In this document: positions 1 to 6,632 of the stretch, one piece after another
Layout: each line of letters starts with the position of its first letter
Numbering within the stretch: position 1 is the stretch's first letter
Assembly (NCBI GenBank): GCA_021796315.1
Contig: JAJYOH010000194.1
Span: forward strand, 1-9,509
Source of the DNA: Chloroflexota bacterium
Lineage (GTDB): Bacteria > Chloroflexota > Anaerolineae > Anaerolineales > Villigracilaceae
Direction: 5' to 3'
DNA length: 9,509 nt
Position numbers and translations under genes: made by a program
The notes under the pieces: generated by a model
Database searches by the model: none
What the model was told of the DNA's origin: nothing
The model's input: only the letters and a program-made list of their open reading frames with translations

Positions 1-411
1 CCCACGATTGAATCCACACCTGCTATTATTTTTACACCCACGCCGCGTCCAACCCATACCCCGGTCCCGACTCCCGGCGCGCCTTATGTTCTGGTCGCAC
101 AGGACACCGTCTGTAATTCAAATTTGACAGACGGCTTAATGCAAATCACAGTGGTTGACAAACATAACCGTCAAATTCCTGGTGTGGAAATCATCATCAC
201 ATGGAGCGGCGGCGAGGAACATTTTTTCACCGGACTCAAGCCTGAGATCGCGAATGGATACGCCGATTACATTATGCAAGCCGGTGTTTCTTACACCGTA
301 CGCGCTGGTGAATCGGGCACGCCTGCGCCAAACCTTGCCGCCCCTGCTTGCACCGACTCAAGCAGGCAAACTTATACAGGTGGATTGCATTTGACCTTCC
401 AACAACCATAA
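1..411 (+). CDS. C-terminal part of an extracellular-type protein with a Thr/Pro-rich linker and a beta-sandwich-like domain (partial)
   Basis: The frame is open from the first base of the window to a TAA at 409-411, so this is the 3' end of a gene that starts outside; 136 codons are visible. The first roughly 27 residues are a Thr/Pro-rich stretch (for example FTPTPRPTHTPVPTPGAP), the kind of flexible linker common in secreted or surface proteins of Chloroflexi. The rest reads as one small domain with alternating hydrophobic strands (LMQITVVDKHNRQIPGVEI, then GLKPEIANGYADYIM), resembling carboxypeptidase-regulatory-like or Ig-like folds. Two cysteines, one before and one near the end of this domain, could form a disulfide. 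The N-terminal part that would define the function is missing, so no role is assigned. An internal TTG at 124 could be mistaken for a start, but the linker upstream is clearly in frame. The fold is inferred from pattern only. Confidence 0.72.
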   Translation, partial: PTIESTPAIIFTPTPRPTHTPVPTPGAPYVLVAQDTVCNSNLTDGLMQITVVDKHNRQIPGVEIIITWSGGEEHFFTGLKPEIANGYADYIMQAGVSYTVRAGESGTPAPNLAAPACTDSSRQTYTGGLHLTFQQP

Positions 412-502
412 AGAAATTTGCCGCAGTCCGATTTCTCGCAAGCCTTCTCGCATCGCCATTTCTACATCCCCGATCGGGACTTCTTCCTGGTTTTCCCAGT
501 TG
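412..502 (+). other. Intergenic stretch with only weak hairpins
   Basis: No gene is seen between the end of the first gene and the promoter at 503. Two weak inverted repeats are present: AGAAAT (412-417) with ATTTCT (431-436), and TCCC (467-470) with GGGA (476-479) followed by a pyrimidine-rich stretch. Either might terminate the upstream gene, but neither has the GC-rich stem and U-run of a convincing intrinsic terminator. No sharp -35 hexamer is recognisable at 483-489 for the downstream promoter. Confidence 0.4.
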
Positions 503-511
503 TGCTATAAT
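503..511 (+). promoter_or_regulatory. Extended -10 promoter for the aspS-asnS leader
   Basis: TGC at 503-505 directly precedes a perfect TATAAT at 506-511, giving an extended -10 element. The -35 region, expected near 483-489 (CTTCCT/TTCCTG), is poor, which an extended -10 can tolerate. Transcription should begin at about 518-521, at or within three bases of the leader-peptide ATG at 521. The start site is inferred by spacing only. Confidence 0.7.
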
Positions 512-520
512 GTCGCCACG

Positions 521-613
521 ATGCAACCCAAGAAGTTCTTCACCAGCAATAATAATAGTGATAATGATAATGACGACGGTGGCGCGGACGTTGGGCGAAG
601 CTTTGCAGGTTGA
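521..613 (+). CDS. Asn/Asp-rich leader peptide of the aspS-asnS operon
   Basis: A 30-codon reading frame runs from ATG (521-523) to TGA (611-613), too short for usual gene finders. Residues 9-19 read SNNNSDNDNDD. The peptide has 5 Asn (residues 10, 11, 12, 15, 17) and 5 Asp (14, 16, 18, 19, 23), a third of its length, and sits upstream of the genes for aspartyl- and asparaginyl-tRNA synthetase. All five Asn codons are AAT; the Asp codons are GAT, GAT, GAC, GAC, GAC. There is no Shine-Dalgarno sequence, and the -10 box ends nine bases before the ATG, so the mRNA is probably leaderless. The Asn/Asp run ends at 577, about 11 bases before an antiterminator arm (589-598). This is the arrangement of classical attenuators such as those of amino-acid operons and E. 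coli pheST: a ribosome stalled for lack of charged tRNA leaves the arm free, and one that reaches the stop codon masks it. The peptide itself probably has no other function. The codon content and structures are seen; the regulation is inferred. Confidence 0.85.
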   Translation: MQPKKFFTSNNNSDNDNDDGGADVGRSFAG

Positions 614-645
614 CAAAAACAGATGGTCGAAACAATCGCCCGACG
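589..645 (+). promoter_or_regulatory. Antiterminator helix of the aspS-asnS attenuator
   Basis: Bases 589-598 (CGTTGGGCGA) can pair with 636-645 (TCGCCCGACG) in a 10-bp helix containing one G-U pair. The second segment contains most of the 5' arm of the terminator (634-641), and GGGCGA occurs both at 593-598 and in the terminator 3' arm at 656-661. The antiterminator and terminator therefore exclude each other. The first segment lies in codons 23-26 of the leader peptide, just beyond the reach of a ribosome stalled on the Asn/Asp run but under one terminating at 611-613. A weak possible protector pairing also exists (CCCAA 527-531 with TTGGG 591-595). Confidence 0.75.
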
Positions 646-670
646 CAAATGCGGAGGGCGATTTGTTTTG
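634..670 (+). terminator. Intrinsic terminator acting as the attenuator upstream of aspS
   Basis: AATCGCCC (634-641) pairs with GGGCGATT (656-663) in a perfect 8-bp stem. Inside it, GA (642-643) faces GA (654-655), which can form tandem sheared G-A pairs, and CGC (644-646) pairs with GCG (651-653) around an AAAT loop. The whole hairpin is thus almost continuously paired. It is followed by TTGTTTTGCATTT, a U-rich tract. It lies about 110 bases before the aspS start and after the leader-peptide stop, so it would abort transcription before aspS unless the antiterminator forms. Confidence 0.8.
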
Positions 671-679
671 CATTTACCT

Positions 680-753
680 CACCACAAAGGCACGCAGCAC
701 GCCAAGTCTCTCTTCGTGTCTGCAGAGAAAATCTTCGTGTTCTTTGTGTGGTG
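680..753 (+). repeat. Imperfect palindromic repeat in the aspS 5' leader (MITE/REP-like)
   Basis: CACCACAAAG (680-689) is the inverted counterpart of CTTTGTGTGGTG (742-753), with a two-base bulge. The similarity continues inward in looser form (GGCACG against CGTG), and the motif TTCGTGT occurs twice inside (713-719 and 734-740). The unit is 74 bases long, non-coding, and lies between the attenuator terminator and the aspS ribosome-binding site. It resembles short non-autonomous palindromes scattered in intergenic DNA, but dispersal cannot be shown from one window. The folded RNA may affect aspS translation or mRNA stability. Confidence 0.55.
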
Positions 754-762
754 AATAAAACT

Positions 763-767
763 GGAGG
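763..767 (+). promoter_or_regulatory. Ribosome-binding site of aspS
   Basis: GGAGG at 763-767 is six bases ahead of the ATG at 774, which fixes the aspS start and confirms the leader peptide is not fused to it. Confidence 0.8.
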
Positions 768-773
768 CGCATC

Positions 774-2540
<1,767 letters not shown>

Positions 2541-2541
2541 T

Positions 2542-2623
2542 GTCATTGCGAGGAGGCCACAGGCCGACAAAGCAATCCCCACGCTTATGAGGAGATTGCT
2601 TCGCCCTTCGGGCTCGCAATGAC
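2542..2623 (+). repeat. Palindromic interspersed repeat between aspS and asnS
   Basis: GTCATTGCGAG (2542-2552) is an exact inverted match of CTCGCAATGAC (2613-2623). Further in, AAGCAATC (2570-2577) matches GATTGCTT (2594-2601). Each arm carries its own small palindrome: GGCCACAGGCC (2554-2564) and GCCCTTCGGGC (2603-2613). The element fills nearly the whole 88-100 base gap between the two synthetase genes. GTCATTGCGAG...GAAGCAATC-type palindromes are familiar intergenic repeats in many bacteria, often mistranslated as small proteins. In the aspS-asnS transcript it would form a long hairpin that could change RNA stability or the ratio of the two proteins. Confidence 0.85.
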
Positions 2624-2640
2624 GGTGAATGGATAAACTC

Positions 2641-3984
2641 ATGGCAGAAATCGTTCGTGTTACTGAATTGTCAAAACATATCGGCAAGGAAGTGACCATT
2701 CAAGGCTGGGTCTACAACCGCACCGACAAGGGCAAATTATGTTTCCTGCTCGTCCGGGACGGGACAGGTTTCGCGCAGTGTGTGGCATTCAAAGGCGATC
2801 TCGCACCGGAACTTTTCGATCAACTCATGCGCCTGCCGCAAGAGTCATCCGTCATCATCATGGGTGAGGTGCGCGAAGACAAACGCGCTCCCGGCATCCC
2901 TGGCGGGTACGAGGTTGGCATCAAGGATATTAAGATCGTGCAAGCCGCCGAGGCAGATTATCCGATGGCGCTCAAGGATCACGGCGTGGACTTCGCGCTC
3001 GATAACCGCCATCTATGGATCCGCATGCAGAGTCAGTGGGCCATCCTGCGCATCCGCGCCGCGGTCATGGCTGCCACGCGCGAATGGCTCGATAACAATG
3101 GCTTCATCGCCATGGACACACCCATCCTGACTCCTGCCGCGGCGGAAGGCACGACCACACTTTTTGAAACCGAATATTTCGATGAAGGCAAGGCCTATCT
3201 CGCGCAGACCGGCCAGCTTTATAACGAAGCCAACATTTTCTCGTTCGGAAAAGTCTATTGTTTTGGTCCCACCTTCCGCGCCGAAAAATCCAAGACGCGC
3301 CGCCACCTGACCGAGTTCTGGATGCTCGAACCGGAAATGGCTTTCACCGATCTGGATGGCTTGATGGAAGTCGAAGAGCAGATGATCACGCACATCGTCC
3401 AGCGCGTCTTGCGGGACCGGAAGCCGGAACTTGTTTCCCTCGGGCGTGACCTGACGAAACTGGAAAACATCAAAGCGCCTTTCCCGCGTATTTCGTATGA
3501 TGATGCGGCTAAGATGCTGCAGGAAATGTACGAAAAAGAAACCGACCCTGAAAAGAAGGAACTGCTTAAATTCGATTGGGGCATCGACTTCGGCGCGCCG
3601 CACGAGACGGCCATCACACAGCAATTCGACAAACCCGTTTTTGTGTATGGTTATCCAACTGCGGTCAAAGCCTTTTACATGGAACCGTGGCCGGGACGGC
3701 CCGAAGTCTGCAAGTCCGTTGATCTGCTCGCACCCGAGGGCTACGGCGAAATCTGCGGCGGATCGGAGCGCATCTCGGATCACGATCTTCTGCTCAAACG
3801 CATTCACGATCAGGGTCTGCCGGAAGACGCCTTCAAATGGTATCTGGATCTCCGCAAATATGGCTCTGTCCCCCACAGCGGATTTGGCATGGGCACCGAA
3901 CGCGTCACATCCTGGCTGTGCGGCATCGAACATGTACGCGAAGCGATTGCGTTCCCGAGAACGATCAAGAGGGTGTACCCGTAG
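2641..3984 (+). CDS. asnS: Asparaginyl-tRNA synthetase
   Basis: This 447-residue cytosolic class IIb synthetase charges tRNA-Asn with asparagine. An N-terminal OB-fold anticodon-binding domain occupies about 1-105 ([18 protein letters not shown] at 15-32). Motif 1 is around 140-170 ([17 protein letters not shown] at 154-170). Motif 2 is [21 protein letters not shown] (212-232), where the [12 protein letters not shown] pattern is characteristic of AsnRS rather than AspRS. Motif 3 is [16 protein letters not shown] (413-428). The start at 2641 matches the usual N-terminus ([11 protein letters not shown]) but has only a weak GGA upstream; an in-frame ATG at 2629, just after the repeat, would add four residues. 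The gene follows aspS in the same direction with only a palindromic repeat and no evident promoter between, so it probably shares the attenuated leader. That fits a leader peptide rich in both Asn and Asp. A hairpin terminator follows at 3991. Confidence 0.97.
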   Translation: MAEIVRVTELSKHIGKEVTIQGWVYNRTDKGKLCFLLVRDGTGFAQCVAFKGDLAPELFDQLMRLPQESSVIIMGEVREDKRAPGIPGGYEVGIKDIKIVQAAEADYPMALKDHGVDFALDNRHLWIRMQSQWAILRIRAAVMAATREWLDNNGFIAMDTPILTPAAAEGTTTLFETEYFDEGKAYLAQTGQLYNEANIFSFGKVYCFGPTFRAEKSKTRRHLTEFWMLEPEMAFTDLDGLMEVEEQMITHIVQRVLRDRKPELVSLGRDLTKLENIKAPFPRISYDDAAKMLQEMYEKETDPEKKELLKFDWGIDFGAPHETAITQQFDKPVFVYGYPTAVKAFYMEPWPGRPEVCKSVDLLAPEGYGEICGGSERISDHDLLLKRIHDQGLPEDAFKWYLDLRKYGSVPHSGFGMGTERVTSWLCGIEHVREAIAFPRTIKRVYP

Positions 3985-3990
3985 AATTTA

Positions 3991-4024
3991 TAAGGGCTGA
4001 GCAACGTTCCGCCCTTACTTTATT
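3991..4024 (+). terminator. Probable terminator of the aspS-asnS operon
   Basis: TAAGGGC (3991-3997) pairs with GCCCTTA (4011-4017) in a perfect 7-bp stem around a 13-base loop, followed by CTTTATTT. The U tract is broken, so strength is uncertain, but it lies six bases after the asnS stop in the right orientation. Confidence 0.55.
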
Positions 4025-4043
4025 TAATCGCCCAACGCTTCAT

Positions 4044-4071
4044 AAAAAACCGGGACGCCGCGCGGCGTCCC
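4044..4071 (-). terminator. Strong intrinsic terminator after the DedA-family gene
   Basis: On the minus strand GGGACGCC and GGCGTCCC (within 4052-4071) form an 8-bp GC-rich stem with a GCGC loop. GG and then six T residues follow (complement of the A run 4044-4049). It begins seven bases after the gene's TAA. The same hairpin could act as a backup for asnS on the plus strand, although the following ATCATATTATTT is a poorer tail. Confidence 0.85.
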
Positions 4072-4077
4072 ATCATA

Positions 4078-4710
4078 TTATTTCTTTTCGCGCCGCGCCT
4101 TGATCGCTTCCCAAATCATGGGAAGAATTGAGATCAAGATGATGACAATGATGACAATCTCAAAATTGTTCTTGACAAATGGGATATTGCCAAAGAAATA
4201 CCCGGCCAGCGTAAAAAGCGCAACCCACGAAATGCCGCCAAATACATTGTAGGAAAAGAAATAACCGTAAGACATGCGTCCCATGCCTGCCACGAACGGA
4301 GCAAAGGTGCGGACGATGGGAACGAAGCGCGCCAGGAAAATCGTCTTGCCGCCATGCTTTTCAAAGAAAGCGTGCGTGCGGTCAAGGTATTCGCGTTTGA
4401 TCCATTTGACGTTGTAGGCACGGTCGCCGAGAAAATGACCGATCCAATAGTTGACAGTATCTCCGCCGACTGCCGCGATCATCAACAAGATCAGCAATAG
4501 CCAAACATTCAGTGAGCCGAGCGCAGCGAAAGTGCCCGCCGCGAACAGAAGCGAGTCGCCGGGCAAAAATGGTGTGACCACAAAGCCAGTCTCCATGAAT
4601 ATTACAAAGAAGAGCATGGCATACGTCCATGTGCCATATTGGGTAATCACACCAGCCAGATATTTATCCAGGTGCAAAAAGATGTCAAGCATGTTTTTCA
4701 GAAAAGCCAT
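4078..4710 (-). CDS. DedA-family membrane protein (SNARE-associated/VTT domain)
   Basis: The 210-residue product is an integral inner-membrane protein of the DedA family, whose members are linked to lipid-carrier recycling (undecaprenyl-phosphate or phospholipid translocation) and membrane homeostasis. Family signatures are clear: FMETGFVVTPFLPGDSLLF (38-56), and KHGGKTIFLARFVPIVRTFAPFVAGMGRM (118-146) with the conserved Arg pair at 128 and 134 and Gly142/Met146. Hydrophobic segments lie at about 26-46, 50-63, 68-83, 150-175 and 183-200; the last ends in a basic tail (KARREKK). The length is normal. The start is supported by GAGGGA five bases upstream on the minus strand, and a TATAAT sits about 36 bases ahead, so it can be transcribed on its own as well as from the genes before it. 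The substrate cannot be told from sequence. Confidence 0.93.
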   Translation of the reverse strand: MAFLKNMLDIFLHLDKYLAGVITQYGTWTYAMLFFVIFMETGFVVTPFLPGDSLLFAAGTFAALGSLNVWLLLILLMIAAVGGDTVNYWIGHFLGDRAYNVKWIKREYLDRTHAFFEKHGGKTIFLARFVPIVRTFAPFVAGMGRMSYGYFFSYNVFGGISWVALFTLAGYFFGNIPFVKNNFEIVIIVIILISILPMIWEAIKARREKK

Positions 4711-4745
4711 TCTTCCCTCTCAAGCTAGGATGTGAAAGCTGGGCG

Positions 4746-4751
4746 ATTATA
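4746..4751 (-). promoter_or_regulatory. Probable -10 box for the DedA-family gene
   Basis: A perfect TATAAT on the minus strand overlaps the stop codon of the upstream small membrane-protein gene. It predicts an mRNA start near 4739 and a short untranslated leader with a GAGGGA ribosome-binding site. No good -35 is seen, so this is a moderate call. Confidence 0.45.
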
Positions 4752-5031
4752 CCTGAGAATTATCGCCCCGCTTAATTTCAATGTGACTCAGCCAATCGCC
4801 CAATCCCAGAAAAGCCAGGCTCCCCACGATAGCCAGACCTGCATCAAGAGGCCCAATCGGAAATAATATCCAGCCTCGCCATTCTCCCACGAGATGACCA
4901 GTGACAAACCCGGCAAGGCTCAAGATCAAATACAGGATCAATTTGCCGAGTCCGCCGCCGCGTAAAAGATGGAATAACGCGCCGATCAACAAAGCTATGA
5001 TCAAACCGAAGAGAAGCGCAGGCAAAGTCAT
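4747..5031 (-). CDS. Small three-helix membrane protein, function unknown
   Basis: I do not recognise this 94-residue protein. It has three hydrophobic segments, about 3-21, 29-47 and 62-79. Between the second and third lies GHLVGEWRGWILFPIGPLDAG (45-65), whose Gly/Trp/Pro pattern looks conserved rather than random. The tail is polar (SHIEIKRGDNSQV). The size and glycine-rich helices recall the GlsB/YeaQ/YmgE-type small membrane proteins, but no diagnostic motif supports that. The start has GAGG five bases upstream on the minus strand. It begins 41 bases after the mnmA stop, so it is probably cotranscribed with mnmA, and it ends 36 bases before the DedA-family start. It is likely real because it has a ribosome-binding site, coherent membrane segments and tight packing. 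Confidence 0.75.
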   Translation of the reverse strand: MTLPALLFGLIIALLIGALFHLLRGGGLGKLILYLILSLAGFVTGHLVGEWRGWILFPIGPLDAGLAIVGSLAFLGLGDWLSHIEIKRGDNSQV

Positions 5032-5072
5032 GATACCTCAACAACAATTATCGAACCTTCAGGACCGCGCGC

Positions 5073-6134
5073 TTAGACAATGACGCCGCCGCCAAGCATG
5101 ACATCGCCATCGTAGAAGACAGCCGCCTGCCCCGCTGTGATGTCTCGCACCGGCGCATCAAAATGGACCTCGACCCGGGCGCCATCCTCCAGCGGTCTGA
5201 CCAGCGCTTCGACTTCCTTCGCGCTGTAACGAATCTTGACCAAGGCGCGAAACGCATCAGTTGGAGCAACGCCCGAAAGCCAGTTGACATCACGCGCGAT
5301 CAGTTCGCTCGAGCCAAGTTCTTCCTGCGTTCCAACGATGACCGTATTCGCGGCGGCATTCTTTCCCAACACATACAGCGGCACAGGTGACGAAATTCCC
5401 AGCCCCTTGCGCTGACCAATGGTATAGTTCGCCAATCCAGCATGTGAACCAACCAGCGTGCCATCACTCGTTACGATCTCGCCCGGACGAAGCATCTGCG
5501 CCGCATTGCGCTGAATGAAATTCCGGTAATCTTCACCCGCCAGAAAACATAAATCTTGAGAATCCGGACGTGAGGCGGTTGACAATCCAAAAGACTCGGC
5601 GATTTGACGGATTTCTGATTTCGAATATTCGCCAATCGGGAATAATGCGTGCTTTAATTTTTCCTGCGTCAAAACATGCAAAACATACGATTGATCTTTT
5701 GATGAATCAATCGCGCGCAACAATGTCACATTTCCATCTTCATTCTTCAACCGCACATAATGTCCGGTCGCCATGTAGTCAGCGCCCAAAGCTAAAGCGT
5801 GGTTCAGTAAAAATTCCCAGCGTATGGAACGATTACAAACGAGGCACGGATTCGGCGTCCCGCCTGAGGCGTAGCCATCGAGAAAATACTCCACAACGGT
5901 CCTGCGGAAAACATCCTTGGCATCCACCACATAAAACGGAATATCCAGTCTGGCGGCCACGCGCCGCGCCTGACCCATCGCATCGGGCGTACAGCAGCGA
6001 TTGGAATCTTCCTTGCCCGGCTCGGACCACAAGCGCAGCATCATGCCGATGACTTCGTAGCCCTGCTGCTTGAGCAAAGCCGCAGCAACGGACGAATCCA
6101 CACCACCAGACATGGCGACAACAACTTTAGTCAT
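5073..6134 (-). CDS. mnmA: tRNA-specific 2-thiouridylase MnmA
   Basis: The 353-residue cytosolic enzyme adenylates and thiolates U34 of Lys, Glu and Gln tRNAs. The ATP-binding PP-loop SGGVDSS is at 9-15. The two catalytic cysteines are visible: Cys100 in NPCLVCNRSIRWEF (nucleophile equivalent to E. coli Cys102) and Cys196 in DSQDLCFLAGEDY (equivalent to Cys199). GHYVR (124-128), KDQSYVL (146-152) and TIGQRKGLGI (238-247) are further family motifs. The length is typical. The start at 6134 gives the standard MTKVVVAMSGG N-terminus; the frame continues upstream to 6251 but that part is unlike the family and overlaps the GxxExxY gene. The ribosome-binding site is weak (GGTG). A cysteine desulfurase, the sulfur donor for this pathway, lies upstream on the same strand, now separated by the GxxExxY insert. 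Expression may have come originally from the desulfurase promoter. Confidence 0.97.
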   Translation of the reverse strand: MTKVVVAMSGGVDSSVAAALLKQQGYEVIGMMLRLWSEPGKEDSNRCCTPDAMGQARRVAARLDIPFYVVDAKDVFRRTVVEYFLDGYASGGTPNPCLVCNRSIRWEFLLNHALALGADYMATGHYVRLKNEDGNVTLLRAIDSSKDQSYVLHVLTQEKLKHALFPIGEYSKSEIRQIAESFGLSTASRPDSQDLCFLAGEDYRNFIQRNAAQMLRPGEIVTSDGTLVGSHAGLANYTIGQRKGLGISSPVPLYVLGKNAAANTVIVGTQEELGSSELIARDVNWLSGVAPTDAFRALVKIRYSAKEVEALVRPLEDGARVEVHFDAPVRDITAGQAAVFYDGDVMLGGGVIV

Positions 6135-6143
6135 TAATGCACC

Positions 6144-6170
6144 GGAGATAAACAAAGATAAACATAGATG
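6144..6170 (+). repeat. Left inverted-repeat arm flanking the GxxExxY gene
   Basis: GGAGATAAAC AAAGATAAAC ATAGATGATT forms three loose 10-base units. Read on the plus strand, its first 20 bases match 16 of 20 bases of the right arm read on the minus strand (6632 downward), and all four differences are transitions. It lies just before the mnmA start codon on the minus strand, so it may form the 5' untranslated region of mnmA. Confidence 0.5.
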
Positions 6171-6183
6171 ATTTGATAAACCC

Positions 6184-6582
6184 TTAAAGTTTAGACGATT
6201 TCCAACTCGGAGACGGATGAAGCCGCCGAACTTGAATTCGGCTTTTTCCAAAATTAATTAATAGACAGGCGGACAATCCTGTTGCCCGTAAATAATTAAG
6301 TGCCTGTGCCATATGATCTTCGTTCAACTCCGTCACCGCTTTTAGTTCAACCAATACAAGATTCTCAACCAACATGTCTGCAAAAAATTCGCCAACCATA
6401 ATTTCATCATAAACAACTTTTATCGGATACTGCTGAACTACTTGCATGCTGTTTTTCTTCAACTCGTGCGCAAAAGCATTCTCGTAAACTTTTTCTACAA
6501 AGCCAATACCCAGAATATTGCTTACTTCAAATGCGCAAGCAATGATTTTCTCCGTAACTTTGTTCAAATCCATCTCTGTCAC
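6184..6582 (-). CDS. GxxExxY family protein (PD-(D/E)XK-nuclease-like)
   Basis: The 132-residue product carries the defining motif GFVEKVY (27-33), preceded by the usual helix (KVTEKIIACAFEVSNILG at 8-25). Asp69 in FFADMLVE and LVELKA at 78-83 (Glu79, Lys81) fit the D...ExK arrangement of the PD-(D/E)XK nuclease superfamily, to which this family has been assigned. Activity and role are not established. QALNYLRATG (93-102) and LLINFGKSRI (107-116) are also typical; the last 12 residues (HPSPSWKSSKL region) are unlike the family. A GTG start at 6582 has AGG six bases upstream; an ATG at 6573 (MDLNKVTEK) is an equally good start. The gene is AT-rich: 6241-6600 has 139 G/C of 360 by my count, about 39%. 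It sits between the cysteine desulfurase and mnmA, flanked by imperfect inverted repeats, which suggests acquisition as a small cassette. Confidence 0.88.
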   Translation of the reverse strand: MTEMDLNKVTEKIIACAFEVSNILGIGFVEKVYENAFAHELKKNSMQVVQQYPIKVVYDEIMVGEFFADMLVENLVLVELKAVTELNEDHMAQALNYLRATGLSACLLINFGKSRIQVRRLHPSPSWKSSKL

Positions 6583-6604
6583 AGACCACCTTGTTTATCC
6601 CGAA

Positions 6605-6632
6605 TCAAACGTTCATCTCCGTTTATCTCTGG
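6605..6632 (-). repeat. Right inverted-repeat arm flanking the GxxExxY gene
   Basis: Read on the minus strand from about 6632, AGAGATAAACGGAGATGAAC matches the left arm at 16 of 20 positions. It again shows a 10-base period (AGAGATAAAC, GGAGATGAAC). The arm overlaps the 3' end of the cysteine desulfurase gene: its AGA TAA codons encode the last Arg and the stop. Insertion may therefore have trimmed or replaced the original C-terminus. Confidence 0.5.

Noticed and set aside
272..673. A 133-residue minus-strand frame opposite the end of gene 1 and the leader
   Set aside because: It is the reverse reading of the Asn/Asp codon run (poly-Ile) and of the Thr/Pro-rich gene, with no family resemblance.
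348..758. A 136-residue plus-strand frame across the gap before aspS
   Set aside because: It runs through the promoter, terminator and palindromic repeat, has low-complexity content and no ribosome-binding site.
503..773. T-box riboswitch ahead of aspS, suggested by GGTGG-CGCG around 579-586
   Set aside because: The transcript starts only about 60 bases earlier, leaving no room for a specifier stem, and the conserved T-box sequence with its ACC is not present. The leader-peptide explanation accounts for all visible structure.
3013..3933. A 306-residue frame antisense to asnS
   Set aside because: It is a shadow of asnS with no recognisable domain or ribosome-binding site.
6135..6251. N-terminal extension of mnmA by 39 residues
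   Set aside because: The added part is unlike MnmA, overlaps the GxxExxY gene and the repeat arm, and MTKVVVAMSGG at 6134 is the canonical start.
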